Source: Gemmatimonadota bacterium (GTDB taxonomy: Bacteria; Latescibacterota; UBA2968). Taken from it: a stretch of DNA of 64,000 nt. The DNA lies in the NCBI GenBank assembly GCA_002727195.1, contig PBWH01000030.1, positions 68,112-132,111 on the forward strand. The letters run 5' to 3'. Made by a program: the position numbers and the translations under genes. Of the stretch, positions 8,589-17,211 are shown in pieces; the stretch's first letter is position 1; every line of letters starts with the position of its first letter. The notes beneath the pieces are model-generated. The model was not told the DNA's origin and ran no database searches. It saw only the letters and a list, made by a program, of their open reading frames with translations.

Positions 8589-8980
8589 TCAACGTTTTCT
8601 GGAGTCACGCGTTTTACTTGAGACCGATCGATAAACGTTCGGAACCTCCGGAGCGACCGTCCCTTCAACTCGGAGAATTCCCAGCCACTCACGGCGCCCC
8701 CACCCGTCGGCGCAAAGGCCCACATCAGCCGGGCCTGCACATTTACCGGGGCGACCTCCGATTCGAGAAAAATCTCCATCGGAAGCTCGTCCCGATTCCC
8801 GAGAATGTCGGCGATACCGTATGCGTCGAACCGCAGGCGGATGCCCTGCTCGCTTACGTCCTCGGAAATGATCTCGAGATCGTCCCCCATGGCGCTGGTC
8901 GTCTTCACCTTCAGCGTCAACGGGTAGCGGGAGGCCGTTTGCCTGCGATTGAGGACCTTTCTGACCAGACGGTTGACCAA
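8585..8980 (-). CDS. PilZ-domain protein
   Basis: A 131-residue single-domain protein. The basic RRQTASR near residue 12 and EDVSEQG near residue 40 fit the PilZ pattern (Arg cluster plus D/NxSxxG) that binds cyclic di-GMP, although the Arg spacing is not the textbook RxxxR. The TTG start at 8980 is supported by GAGG seven bases upstream. It is coupled to the YqaA-like gene, so it may control or sense a membrane function. A PilZ protein that has lost nucleotide binding is possible. Confidence 0.7.
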   Translation of the reverse strand: MVNRLVRKVLNRRQTASRYPLTLKVKTTSAMGDDLEIISEDVSEQGIRLRFDAYGIADILGNRDELPMEIFLESEVAPVNVQARLMWAFAPTGGGAVSGWEFSELKGRSLRRFRTFIDRSQVKRVTPENVE

Positions 8981-9060
8981 GTCCGAACCTCAACTGCACG
9001 TGCAATAAAGGAAGGGACGCGGACCGCAGTGAGCCCGCGCCCCCAAAAAGATGGTGCCGA

Positions 9061-9951
9061 TCAGGTGCGCCCCGGGAACGTCAACTCAGCGACGCCCGAT
9101 TTATCCAGCTCACCTTTCCCGACCTCAATCATTTTACCAAACTGAGCCTTGGTCGCAACTGCCAGCGGGAGGTTCAGGCCGTGTTCGTTCGCCAATGACA
9201 GCGCGATGCCCGAGTCCTTGGCCGCGTGCGCGGACGAGAAATAACATTCGTGATCACGCGCTACCATGTCTTCACCATCGGTCTCCAGCACGCGTGAATT
9301 TGCGCCGGTCTGCGAGAAGACCTGCATCAGGATCTCGAGATCGAGCCCAAGCGCTGACCCCAAACCCAAGCCTTCGGCAAGGCCCGCCGTGTTGATGTTC
9401 ATCACCATGTTGACAAGTGCCTTGACCTGAGCCGCCTGCCCCGACGTACCAATATACTTCAGGTCCGTGCTCATCGAGTCCAGGATCGGCTTGACCTGGT
9501 CGAACACTGCCTGCTTACCGCCACACATCAGGTAGAGTGTTCCTTCGCGCGCCTGGGTGATGCTGCTGGCCATGCATCCTTCAAGGCTGCTCGCCCCGAC
9601 CTTCTCGCAGGCTGTCTCGACATCGACGTGCACCTGAGGCGTGATCGTTGCGCAGTTGATGAACACACGGCCACTCGCCCCATCGAGGAGCGAGTCACCT
9701 GAGTCGCCGAAGATCGCGTGCATAGCGGCATCGTCTGTCACCACGGTGATCACGACGTCCGCTCCGACTGTCACGCCGGCCAGCGTATCCGACGCCTCGC
9801 ATCCGAGCTCACTGGCCAGGGATGAGGCGAGATCGCCTGCGACATCGTAGACGACCGAAACGGTGAATCCGTCGTCCTTCAAGTGACGGGCGATATTGCT
9901 GCCCATCCGACCGACGCCTACGACGCCGATCCTGGTATCTTCCTTTGCCAT
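9061..9951 (-). CDS. NAD-dependent beta-hydroxyacid dehydrogenase (3-HIBDH/6PGDH-like)
   Basis: A 296-residue member of the 3-hydroxyisobutyrate dehydrogenase family, which oxidises short beta-hydroxyacids such as hydroxyisobutyrate or tartronate semialdehyde derivatives. The N-terminal dinucleotide-binding motif is GVVGVGRMGSNIA at about residues 7-19. The catalytic-lysine region is VKALVNMVMNIN (family pattern KlxxNxxxxxx). ATG 9951 is preferred over GTG 9969 because AAGGA lies five bases before it. The upstream DUF5069 gene is 59 bases away on the same strand, so the two are probably co-transcribed. The substrate is not determined. Confidence 0.88.
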   Translation of the reverse strand: MAKEDTRIGVVGVGRMGSNIARHLKDDGFTVSVVYDVAGDLASSLASELGCEASDTLAGVTVGADVVITVVTDDAAMHAIFGDSGDSLLDGASGRVFINCATITPQVHVDVETACEKVGASSLEGCMASSITQAREGTLYLMCGGKQAVFDQVKPILDSMSTDLKYIGTSGQAAQVKALVNMVMNINTAGLAEGLGLGSALGLDLEILMQVFSQTGANSRVLETDGEDMVARDHECYFSSAHAAKDSGIALSLANEHGLNLPLAVATKAQFGKMIEVGKGELDKSGVAELTFPGRT

Positions 9952-10010
9952 TGCTATCCTTTCCGTCACCTAACGGCACCACCGATGGGCCGCCCGACTC
10001 CTGGAGGCGT

Positions 10011-10445
10011 CTACTTGAGTGAAGCGTGAAACTCGGTCCAGTCCTCGATCTGGTTCAGGTGGACCGCGTCGAGAATGGTCCCGTCATCCTCGATACCGGC
10101 GGAACTGAGGATCGCCTGACGGGTGTCGTCGTCGTGATTGTAGCCACGGGCGGCGGCATTGAACTCGTCCACGGCAGCCTGATCAAGGCTCCCGCCCTTC
10201 TTGTCAAGAATCCACTTCTCGAACTCAGGGTATGTCGGCACGGTGTCGTGCAGATACTTGAGCGTCTCGTCCTGGTCCAACTCTAGAGCGCTAAGAACCA
10301 TCGCGTCGAAACCCGCTCCACACTCAGGATACTCAGCGTGGAGGTTACCCGTAGCACTCAGAACGACTTTCTGCCAGAACCGTGGCAGGTGGAGCACGCC
10401 GAGGGGACCGGCGACACCAGAACTGATCAGGGGGACTGTTGCCAT
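10011..10445 (-). CDS. DUF5069-like protein, paralog A
   Basis: A 144-residue soluble protein with the LPRxWxK element (HLPRFWQKVVLS) near residue 20, a YPECGAGFD segment, then TVPTYPEFEKWI near residue 70, which fits the DUF5069 family. Its function is unknown. A clear paralog lies at 25170-25616. ATG 10445 has GAGAGG six bases upstream. It precedes a beta-hydroxyacid dehydrogenase gene; the other copy follows a sugar isomerase and epimerase, so both sit in carbon catabolism contexts. Confidence 0.75.
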   Translation of the reverse strand: MATVPLISSGVAGPLGVLHLPRFWQKVVLSATGNLHAEYPECGAGFDAMVLSALELDQDETLKYLHDTVPTYPEFEKWILDKKGGSLDQAAVDEFNAAARGYNHDDDTRQAILSSAGIEDDGTILDAVHLNQIEDWTEFHASLK

Positions 10446-10552
10446 AGCAACCTCTCTTTGTGAAACGGTTGAATTAAGTCAAAAACCGCGCCCAATCTGC
10501 CCTTCGGGGCCCCAAATGTCAAGGACCGGACACCTGCTTTATGCCTGCGGGG

Positions 10553-10581
10553 TTGTTCTGGGGATTCGGCTGCCGTACACT
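10553..10581 (+). promoter_or_regulatory. Possible promoter of the small lipoprotein gene
   Basis: TTGTTC (10553-10558) and TACACT (10576-10581) are separated by 17 bases and lie 37 bases before the ATG. The match to consensus is moderate. Confidence 0.4.
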
Positions 10582-10617
10582 TGAAGCTACTCAACGAAAT
10601 GAGGCGATGGAGGCAGG

Positions 10618-10857
10618 ATGAAGCGTGGTATATGGATCGTGTTGATGATCAGCCTGGTGGCCTGTGGTGACAACGTTGTTGGAACTGAGGATTCGCTGAT
10701 CGGGTCCTGGCGTGCAAATCAAGGAACGGAAACCGTCACATGGACCTTCCAGAACTGGGGTACCCTGCGAATCGTGAAAGATTCCGAGACCGACGAGGTC
10801 TCGTTCTTCAGCACGCGATTCACGGTTGTGACAACAACACGCAGTCCCAGGGGATAG
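10618..10857 (+). CDS. Small lipoprotein
   Basis: A 79-residue protein with a lipoprotein signal peptide: basic start MKRG, hydrophobic core, lipobox LVAC with Cys16. The mature part begins GDNVVGTEDSLIGSWR and has TVTWTFQNWGTLRI, a lipocalin-like strand pattern (IGxW followed by paired strands). Only one or two strands fit before the stop, so the gene may be truncated relative to longer relatives. GGAGG lies five bases before ATG 10618. Confidence 0.6.
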   Translation: MKRGIWIVLMISLVACGDNVVGTEDSLIGSWRANQGTETVTWTFQNWGTLRIVKDSETDEVSFFSTRFTVVTTTRSPRG

Positions 10858-11468
10858 GAGCAGACCCTCTTGGACGCATCGCCTGAAGGCGATGCACAGT
10901 TGTTCCATTGGCGGACAATTATGGAGCCAGGGATAGCGTAGAAGTATCGTTTGAAGAGTGTGGTCAGGTTCAAGCTAAGAGACCCACTCACATCCTGACA
11001 TGCAAGCGAACGGTGGCAGCGCTACCCAGCTCGCTCTCGCGAACTTGGTTATATATAACTAGCTTGTTGCTGAGAGCAATCAATCAAGACTTCATCCAGA
11101 TGGAGAAGGCCGTATGGCACTCGATCGATTCGGCGGACCTGTTGTCACACTCTTCCTCAGTAGCATCTGGCTCACGGGTGTGGTTCCCGGGCCCACTAGT
11201 GCTCAGACCGGGATCGGCGAAATCGCGCACTCCAAGGCCTCTTGGTTCGCAGTTTCGCCCTCGCTATCTGCCCCTTTGAGAGCCTTTCCGATCTTCCACC
11301 GCGTGACATCATCAGTTTTCCGGTTCCTGTCGCCACCGGATCTAGAAATGATGTAGAAGTCTTGTAACGAGAAATATAGTGCACGCGCGTGCAGGTGTCT
11401 ACCTGTATAGCCCTGATTGCCTAATGCGAAAATGCCGCACTTCCTTAGATGAGGCTTAGATTTTTCAC
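10858..11468. other. Gene-poor stretch, nothing supported
   Basis: About 610 bases with only short overlapping frames lacking ribosome sites. The low-complexity TATATATAACTAG near 11049 and several stops in every frame argue against coding. Confidence 0.5.
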
Positions 11469-11523
11469 AAAAAACGGGCAGAAGGTCGAACGAGAATAGA
11501 CTCTCGTAAATCCCTCTGCCCGT
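11469..11523 (-). terminator. Terminator of tRNA-Pro(GGG)
   Basis: Minus-strand stem of ACGGGCAGA (11515-11523) with TCTGCCCGT (11474-11482), an inner ACGAGAG/CTCTCGT-type hairpin and a T6 tract at 11469-11474. Confidence 0.85.
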
Positions 11524-11535
11524 ATTGCTTGTATA

Positions 11536-11612
<77 letters not shown>

Positions 11613-11841
11613 ACCTGTATACTCATATGCTCGGAACCGCATAAAATCAGCATTTCCATCGACTTGAAAGTTACCCCTTTGCACCGGACCCGTCAAGAAT
11701 CGAGTGTCAAAACCCGACAGTCGGTTCCATTCGAGAAAAAAGAAAAGCCGACGAAACCGAAGGCCGCCGGCCACACGCTACCTGTTGTCTCGCCTAGAAG
11801 TGCACCATCGTCCTGTTCTCTGTCACCACGACAGGTTCAGG

Positions 11842-12090
11842 TTAGTCCGAAAGCGTCAGGCGAAGCCTGATGTCGTCGATCATTTCCTTGGCGAAAGGGA
11901 CCTGCTGGAGGGCCATCTCTTCGGCACGCTGCGTACCTTACTCGGCCTCGCGGACTTCCTTCAGCCGACGACGGGCATTCTGGAGGTCGAGCTTGACCTT
12001 GTTGATCCATCGATGCAGCTTCCGCGACCCATCAGCCGTGTAGTACTTCGAGAAAAGGACAATAATCGCCCCGATAATCACCCAGAACAT
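11842..12090 (-). pseudogene. One-TM coiled-coil protein, paralog 2, interrupted by an in-frame TAA
   Basis: From ATG 12090 the frame encodes 50 residues: a TM segment (MFWVIIGAIIVLFSKYYT) and a charged helix ending KEVREAE, then TAA at 11938-11940. The same frame continues for 31 more codons to a second TAA at 11842. This continuation aligns without gaps to the upstream paralog (KEMIDDIRLRLT here, KETIEDLEIRLT there). The stop falls at an alignment column where the paralog has Glu, so a single GAA or GAG to TAA change explains it. Either a recent nonsense mutation shortened the protein to 50 aa, or the stop is read through. The 50-residue product may still be made. Confidence 0.7.
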
Positions 12091-12100
12091 CGCAGAACTC

Positions 12101-12409
12101 TTAGAAAGGTCGTGCCGATGGCGCTCCATCGGAGACCAACACCTGATCTTCCCGCTCTTCGTTCGCAGTGGTCAGTCGGATCTCCAGATCCTCGATGGTC
12201 TCTTTGATTCTTCGGACGCGCTCTTCAAACACGTCCTCTTCTTCACGCGCCTTCTCGGTATCGTTCTGGGCGTCGGACAACTTGCCCTTGACCTGCGTGA
12301 GGTCTTCCTTCACCCGCTGGAGCCGGCGCTCCAATTTCCGCATTTCCACCGCGGTATAATACTTCGCGATGAAAACGCCAAGCAGGCTGAACAGTAGCCA
12401 GTAAAGCAT
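12101..12409 (-). CDS. One-TM coiled-coil protein, paralog 1
   Basis: A 102-residue protein: N-terminal TM helix (MLYWLLFSLLGVFIAKYYT), then a long highly charged heptad-like helix with ERRLQRVKEDL and EERVRRIKETIEDL. ATG 12409 is preferred over GTG 12418 because AGGTGG lies five bases before it and the paralog starts at the same alignment position. The paralog follows after a 10-base gap. Both lie at the 3' end of the Mla/permease gene run, suggesting an envelope role; the function is unknown. Confidence 0.75.
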   Translation of the reverse strand: MLYWLLFSLLGVFIAKYYTAVEMRKLERRLQRVKEDLTQVKGKLSDAQNDTEKAREEEDVFEERVRRIKETIEDLEIRLTTANEEREDQVLVSDGAPSARPF

Positions 12410-12540
12410 CGAGTCCACCTGTGGGGAGAGTGACGGAGGTCGTTCTTGGACGTAATTACGGCTTCTGCCGGTCTATCGGCAGCGACTCAAACAATAGGTC
12501 AAGCGCCATGACAAGTCAATATGCGCTCCGTAAGTCATTG

Positions 12541-13782
12541 TTATTCTGGACTTTCTGCCGAATTGTAGAGCCTGGAGCCATAGAGACGCTGGGTCAGGAT
12601 ATTCACGAGGATGTTGATCACAGCCGCGGCCGGAATCGCGACCAGCATACCCACCACACCCCAGAGATGGGCGGCAACAACCAGCGCGAACATCACCCAT
12701 ACCGGGTGAAGACCGACTCGCTCCCCCACGACGCGTGGCGATAGAAAATTGCCCTCGATCCCTTGCGCAACGACAAACACCCCGAGTACCTTCAGGACCT
12801 GGATCCCGCTTCCCGCGTCCATCAGAGCCACAGCCATCGAAACACCGAGCGAGATGGTCAGGCCGATGTAAGGAATCAGGTTGAACGCGCCGGCCATCAG
12901 CCCCAGCACAACGGCATACCGGATGCCGGAGATCGACAAGCCTGTGGCGGTGAGGACGGCGATAAAAGTCGAGACGATCAGCTGACCACGAATATACTGG
13001 CCGAGGACGGTGTCAATCCGTTCGACGAGGTCGACAACCCGGGCGCGCTGGCCGGTCGGTATGGCTTCCGTGACCAACTGCCGAATCCGGTCGTAATCCT
13101 TCAGGACGTAGAAGGTGACGAAGGGGATCATCAAGAGATTCAGGATCGCCGCGATCCCGGAGGTCAGGCCCCTGAGAGCAGATGTTGTTTGATCAGCGAA
13201 CAACTTCCCCACCTCGGGCAACCGGTCGACAAAGCGCTGCTGGATCTCGTTGGCATAGCCCGAGTAAGCGTCATACTGCGCCAGCCAGTCGGTCAGCCGG
13301 AGGTAGACGTCCCGGAAGTAGGAAGCATAGGTGGGCAGCGAAAGGACTAGGTCTCTAACCTCACGGATGACCCGGGGGATCAGGGCGTAGGAGACCAGTG
13401 TGATCAGGCCCAGGAGTGACAGGACGAGCAGGCCGATGGCGACGGTCCGGGGCATATGGCGAGAGAGCACCCCGACCAGCGGCGCCAGCAGATAGGCGAG
13501 GACAAAGGAAACAACGAATGGCCACAGCAGGCCGGCAACGCCGTGAAAAACGTAGACGGAAAAGAGGAAGAGCGAGACTAACCCCACGCCGAGCTCAAGC
13601 GTGCTGCCCCGCCTGGACATCACGATCAGGAGCGCAAGTCCGCACCCGACGACGAGCGGCGTCAGGTCATCGACCAGCAGGTAGAGGAAAACGCCCAGCA
13701 ACCCCAACAGAGCCACCTTGTAGAATGGCCTGTCCGGGTGGTCGCTCTGTGAACGACCCGCTTGGACATTCGGCGTGCTCAC
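12541..13782 (-). CDS. AI-2E/PerM-family permease
   Basis: A 413-residue polytopic protein of the AI-2E transporter (PerM/YdiK) family, putative exporters of small molecules or ions. Family features are the paired N-terminal TM segments, a long central soluble region with LPEVGKLFADQ, and the C-terminal segments LIPYIGLTISLGVSMAVAL and EGNFLSPRVVGERVGLHP, which is highly diagnostic. GTG 13782 lies four bases after the stop of the FG-GAP gene and gives a normal N-terminus; the open frame continues upstream inside that gene. It is part of a tightly spaced minus-strand operon. The substrate is unknown. Confidence 0.88.
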   Translation of the reverse strand: MSTPNVQAGRSQSDHPDRPFYKVALLGLLGVFLYLLVDDLTPLVVGCGLALLIVMSRRGSTLELGVGLVSLFLFSVYVFHGVAGLLWPFVVSFVLAYLLAPLVGVLSRHMPRTVAIGLLVLSLLGLITLVSYALIPRVIREVRDLVLSLPTYASYFRDVYLRLTDWLAQYDAYSGYANEIQQRFVDRLPEVGKLFADQTTSALRGLTSGIAAILNLLMIPFVTFYVLKDYDRIRQLVTEAIPTGQRARVVDLVERIDTVLGQYIRGQLIVSTFIAVLTATGLSISGIRYAVVLGLMAGAFNLIPYIGLTISLGVSMAVALMDAGSGIQVLKVLGVFVVAQGIEGNFLSPRVVGERVGLHPVWVMFALVVAAHLWGVVGMLVAIPAAAVINILVNILTQRLYGSRLYNSAESPE

Positions 13783-13786
13783 GTCC

Positions 13787-14671
13787 CTACCGCTCAGAGC
13801 TGAGGAAGTTCTCTGCCTGGAGGTCGACGTCGAACACACGGATCGACCGCCTGGGTCGTGTGACCGAACGATATTCCCCGATCAGTTCCGGAATGTCGTC
13901 CCCATCGAGGTCGGCGTAGCCGATGGTCTGCCCGAAGCCGTCCTGCCACTGCCACTCGACACGCTGAAAGGCAGCATCGACGACGAAGCCAGTGTTGAGC
14001 GCGATTTCTAGGATGCCGTCGTCGTCTAGATCGGCCACGACAATGCTCTGGGCGCTCAGGCCCTGCTCTGTGCTCCACTCCATGAAGAGGTTGAGGCAAT
14101 CGTAGACGTAGAGCCGCGCGATCTGCGACTCACGATCTGCTTCGAGCTCTCCCGGCGCTGCACCACGGAAGGACGGCTGAAAACTCGCCACATCGGCCAC
14201 ACTCTCGGCGGTGAACACCATCTCCAGCTGTGCATCATCGTCGACGTTCTCCACGACCATGCTGGAGATCGTCTTGAACTCGTCATCTGTGCTGCGCCAG
14301 AGTTCCTGGTAGTCATCTGCGCGGAAGATAATGATCTCACCCAGCTCCGTGTAGGCCACGATCTCGACCTTCTCGTCGTCGTTGACATCCCGCACGAAAA
14401 CTTCGGCGATCGGGCCACGCAGCTTGGGGCTTACCCATTCTTCCTGGAACCGCCCGTTCTTGTGACGAACGGAGTGGACCAGTCCGAGACGGTCGCCATA
14501 AACGATGCGCACATCTCGGGCCTCCTCGTCGTGGATGAGACGAACGGCGTGCATCTCATGCACAAATCCGCCGATATCAATCTCTCCGTGGTTCTGGAGC
14601 AGATACCAATCCAGATCGCCAGCGAAGGCGCTACCGGACAGGAACAGGGAAGCCGCAAGAAAGATGCGCAT
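13787..14671 (-). CDS. Secreted FG-GAP/VCBS beta-propeller protein
   Basis: A 294-residue exported protein with a signal peptide (MRIFLAASLFLSGSAFA, cleavage after AFA). It contains four Asp-rich repeats, RDVNDDEKVEIV, ENVDDDAQLEMV, ADLDDDGILEIA and ADLDGDDIPELI, the calcium-binding loops of FG-GAP/VCBS propeller blades. Such proteins bind ligands or partner proteins outside the cytoplasm. It lies between mlaD (13-base gap) and the AI-2E permease (4-base gap), an unusual companion for an Mla system. A structural or substrate-handling role at the envelope is inference. Confidence 0.8.
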   Translation of the reverse strand: MRIFLAASLFLSGSAFAGDLDWYLLQNHGEIDIGGFVHEMHAVRLIHDEEARDVRIVYGDRLGLVHSVRHKNGRFQEEWVSPKLRGPIAEVFVRDVNDDEKVEIVAYTELGEIIIFRADDYQELWRSTDDEFKTISSMVVENVDDDAQLEMVFTAESVADVASFQPSFRGAAPGELEADRESQIARLYVYDCLNLFMEWSTEQGLSAQSIVVADLDDDGILEIALNTGFVVDAAFQRVEWQWQDGFGQTIGYADLDGDDIPELIGEYRSVTRPRRSIRVFDVDLQAENFLSSER

Positions 14672-14684
14672 ACGTGCCCTTCGG

Positions 14685-15596
14685 TTAGAACAGCGTGAGC
14701 TTGAAGTTCAGGAATCGGCCCGGATCCCGCTTGATCGCCTCGATCAGGCTATCAGCGTTCGCGATCGACCGGGTCATGCCGTCGTAGGCCGACGGATCGT
14801 TGACGAGCCTGCCGAGGGTGCCGTCACCCTCGTTGATCTTGGTGGTGATGGCTTCGAGATTGACCATCGCCGTTTCCAACGAAGCTGTCGCTTTCTCGAC
14901 GTTTTCCGAAGCTCTCGCAAGCCCGGCAGCTGCCTCGTCCAGGTTCGCCACCGACCGCTCGATCCTGGCCTTGTTTGATGCCATCAGACTGCTGGCATCA
15001 CGGGTTGCGGTGGAGAGATTGTCGATCGAGGCCGCGAGTTTCAACTTGTTCGACAACATCAGCTCCCTGAGCACCGTCGTCGTGGTGTCGACGCTTCGAA
15101 GGCTGTTGGTCATGCGGGAGATGTTCTCGGGTGCCGTCATGCTGTCGATCACCACCTTGATACTGTGCGCCATTTCGGCGGCATCGTTTGTCATGTCCTC
15201 TATGCCCAGCTCGGTGGATCCGATGACCATGTCACCGTCCCTGAAGCTCTCCTCCGAACTGCCCAGCCGAACTTCTAGGATCCGCTCACCAAGCATCCCG
15301 ACACTCCGCAGGATGATCTGGCTGTCCTTCGGAATATCTCTCAGGTAGCGGAATCCGATCAGGACGAGGGGTCGCCCCTTGTCCATCTCGATCTCGAGGA
15401 CCTTTCCGACCCGGACGCCGCGGAGCGCGACCTCGTTCCCCTTCTTCAACCCCATGACAGACTCGAACGAGGCGTAAATCTTGTATCCCCCGGCCGGTCC
15501 CCAGTAGTTCTCGGACAGCCAGGTTGCGCCGGCTACAAGCACCGAGATGCCAATAAAAACAATGGCTCCGAGTATGATTTCCTTTTCACGCTTCAT
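14685..15596 (-). CDS. mlaD: MlaD-like MCE-domain lipid transport protein
   Basis: A 303-residue periplasmic, membrane-anchored substrate-binding protein of an Mla-type lipid transporter. One TM helix (GAIVFIGISVLVAGATW, from about residue 10) is followed by a single MCE domain with GLKKGNEVALRGVRVGKV. A long helical tail rich in Ala, Ser and Asn ends in the NEGDGTLGRLVNDPSAY segment typical of MlaD/Ttg2C relatives. ATG 15596 (MKREKEII) overlaps the end of mlaF by 11 bases; the longer frame lies inside mlaF. It is longer than E. coli MlaD because of the helical tail, as in many non-enteric homologs. Confidence 0.92.
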   Translation of the reverse strand: MKREKEIILGAIVFIGISVLVAGATWLSENYWGPAGGYKIYASFESVMGLKKGNEVALRGVRVGKVLEIEMDKGRPLVLIGFRYLRDIPKDSQIILRSVGMLGERILEVRLGSSEESFRDGDMVIGSTELGIEDMTNDAAEMAHSIKVVIDSMTAPENISRMTNSLRSVDTTTTVLRELMLSNKLKLAASIDNLSTATRDASSLMASNKARIERSVANLDEAAAGLARASENVEKATASLETAMVNLEAITTKINEGDGTLGRLVNDPSAYDGMTRSIANADSLIEAIKRDPGRFLNFKLTLF

Positions 15597-16350
15597 CTTC
15601 CGTCCCCAACTCTCCGTCCACGAATTTCTGGAAGGTCGGGCTGACTTCGACCTCCTCACAGGCACCAGATGCGGCAACGACGCCACGATCGATCAAAGCG
15701 ATTTTGTCCGAGATCCGCCGGGTAAGCGGGATATCGTGTGTCACTACGATCGACGTGATATCAAGGTGATCCTGCAGCTTGAGGATCAGTTCGCCCACGA
15801 CGTTCGACGTCCTCGGGTCCAACCCGGTCGTGGGTTCGTCATAGATAATGAAGTCGGGCTCCAATGCAATGGCGCGCGCCAGCGCGACGCGCTTCCGCAT
15901 ACCGCCTGACAGGTCGACGGGCATTGTCTGTTCTGACCCGGACATGTCAACCTCTTCGAGACAGACGGCAACCCGATCGCTGATTCGGTCCTCAGAAAAC
16001 TTGGTATGCATCCTCAGCCCGAAAGCCACGTTCTCATACACACTCATCGAATCGAACAGCGCTGCAGACTGGAAGAGCACACCGATGCGCTTCCGAAGCT
16101 CCAGCAGGTCGTCGCCCTTGATGCGGGCCATGTCATTGCCGACCACGGTCACCTGCCCCATGTCAGCCTTGAGAATCCCGATGATGTGCTTGAGCGTTAC
16201 GCTTTTTCCGCACCCACTAGGTCCGAGGATCGTCGTGACACGTTTCCACGGGATGTCGAATGTCAGGCCGTTCAGGACCTGCTTCTCCTCAAACTGCTTG
16301 TAGACCCCGTCGAAGGAGATCGCTGTTTCGCCTGCCTGCGCCATCCTCAC
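15586..16350 (-). CDS. mlaF: MlaF-like ABC ATPase
   Basis: A 254-residue ATPase of the MCE/Mla lipid transporter. Walker A GPSGCGKS is at about residues 43-50, the signature is LSGGMRKRVALARAI and Walker B is FIIYDEPTTGLDP. The SGGMRKR variant is characteristic of the MlaF/Ttg2A branch. It lies between mlaE (32-base gap) and mlaD (11-base overlap). GTG 16350 is taken as the start; ATG 16344 is possible but sits directly against the purine-rich GGTGAGG. Confidence 0.93.
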   Translation of the reverse strand: MRMAQAGETAISFDGVYKQFEEKQVLNGLTFDIPWKRVTTILGPSGCGKSVTLKHIIGILKADMGQVTVVGNDMARIKGDDLLELRKRIGVLFQSAALFDSMSVYENVAFGLRMHTKFSEDRISDRVAVCLEEVDMSGSEQTMPVDLSGGMRKRVALARAIALEPDFIIYDEPTTGLDPRTSNVVGELILKLQDHLDITSIVVTHDIPLTRRISDKIALIDRGVVAASGACEEVEVSPTFQKFVDGELGTEDEA

Positions 16351-16382
16351 CGAATTTCTTTGCTGCGTCGCATCGATCCCGC

Positions 16383-17156
16383 CTAGGTCAACATCGTATG
16401 GGTGAGGAAGTAGTCGAGGATCAGGATCAGGGCGGACGAGATCACGCAGGCTGCTGTCGCCGCTCGCCCCACACCCTGCGCGCCACCTTCGGCTGAAAGC
16501 CCTACAAAGCTGCCGACGAACGCAATGGATCCCCCATAGACCACGGATTTAGTCATTCCGACGACCACGTCGTAAGGCATGAAGTCGAGCTTCATCCCTT
16601 TCACGAAGTTATAGACGCTGATGTCCATCTTCAGGATCGACATCACGAATCCGGCGCTGATCGAAAGCAGGCAGGAGTAGGACACCAGCACCGGAATCAT
16701 GATTACACCGGCCACGAAGCGCGGCATCATCAGGTAGCCGACCGGATCCACAGCCATCGACGTGAGCGCGTCCACCTGCTCGGAGACCTTCATGGTGCCG
16801 ACCTCCGAGGCGATTCCGGCACCGACCCTTCCAGCCAGGACCAGGCCCATCAGGATGGGCGCCAATTCGAGAACGACGGATCGGACCACGATACTGCCGA
16901 CCATATAGTTCGGTACATAAACCTCCATCTGGTAGGCCATCTGGATTGAGACGGCCATACCACTGAAAGCGGAGACCAGGCACACAAGTGGGAAGGACCC
17001 GACACCGATCGTGTAGCACTGATCGATGATCTGTTTGCGGTAGAAGTAGACATACCGCAATTGGCCAACCGTCCGAGCAAAGTAGATGCTCATCTCGTAA
17101 GTCTGAGATAGAAACCGAACGAGCTTGGCTCCGATAACTCCAAAGAAGCGCTGCAA
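16383..17156 (-). CDS. mlaE: MlaE-like permease
   Basis: A 257-residue inner-membrane permease of the MlaE/YrbE family. Its signatures include LAPILMGLVLAGRVGAGIAS and EVGTMKVSEQVDALTSMAVD, the conserved core, plus five or so TM segments. The TTG start at 17156 has GAGG five bases upstream. It is first in the mlaE-mlaF-mlaD set. Together with MlaF and MlaD it should move phospholipids between inner and outer membranes; no mlaA, mlaB or mlaC gene is in the window. Confidence 0.93.
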   Translation of the reverse strand: MQRFFGVIGAKLVRFLSQTYEMSIYFARTVGQLRYVYFYRKQIIDQCYTIGVGSFPLVCLVSAFSGMAVSIQMAYQMEVYVPNYMVGSIVVRSVVLELAPILMGLVLAGRVGAGIASEVGTMKVSEQVDALTSMAVDPVGYLMMPRFVAGVIMIPVLVSYSCLLSISAGFVMSILKMDISVYNFVKGMKLDFMPYDVVVGMTKSVVYGGSIAFVGSFVGLSAEGGAQGVGRAATAACVISSALILILDYFLTHTMLT

Positions 17157-17211
17157 TCAGACCTCGGTAAGGGTATGTCGTCTTCTGGCAGGGGTCGGTG
17201 AAGACAAAGGA

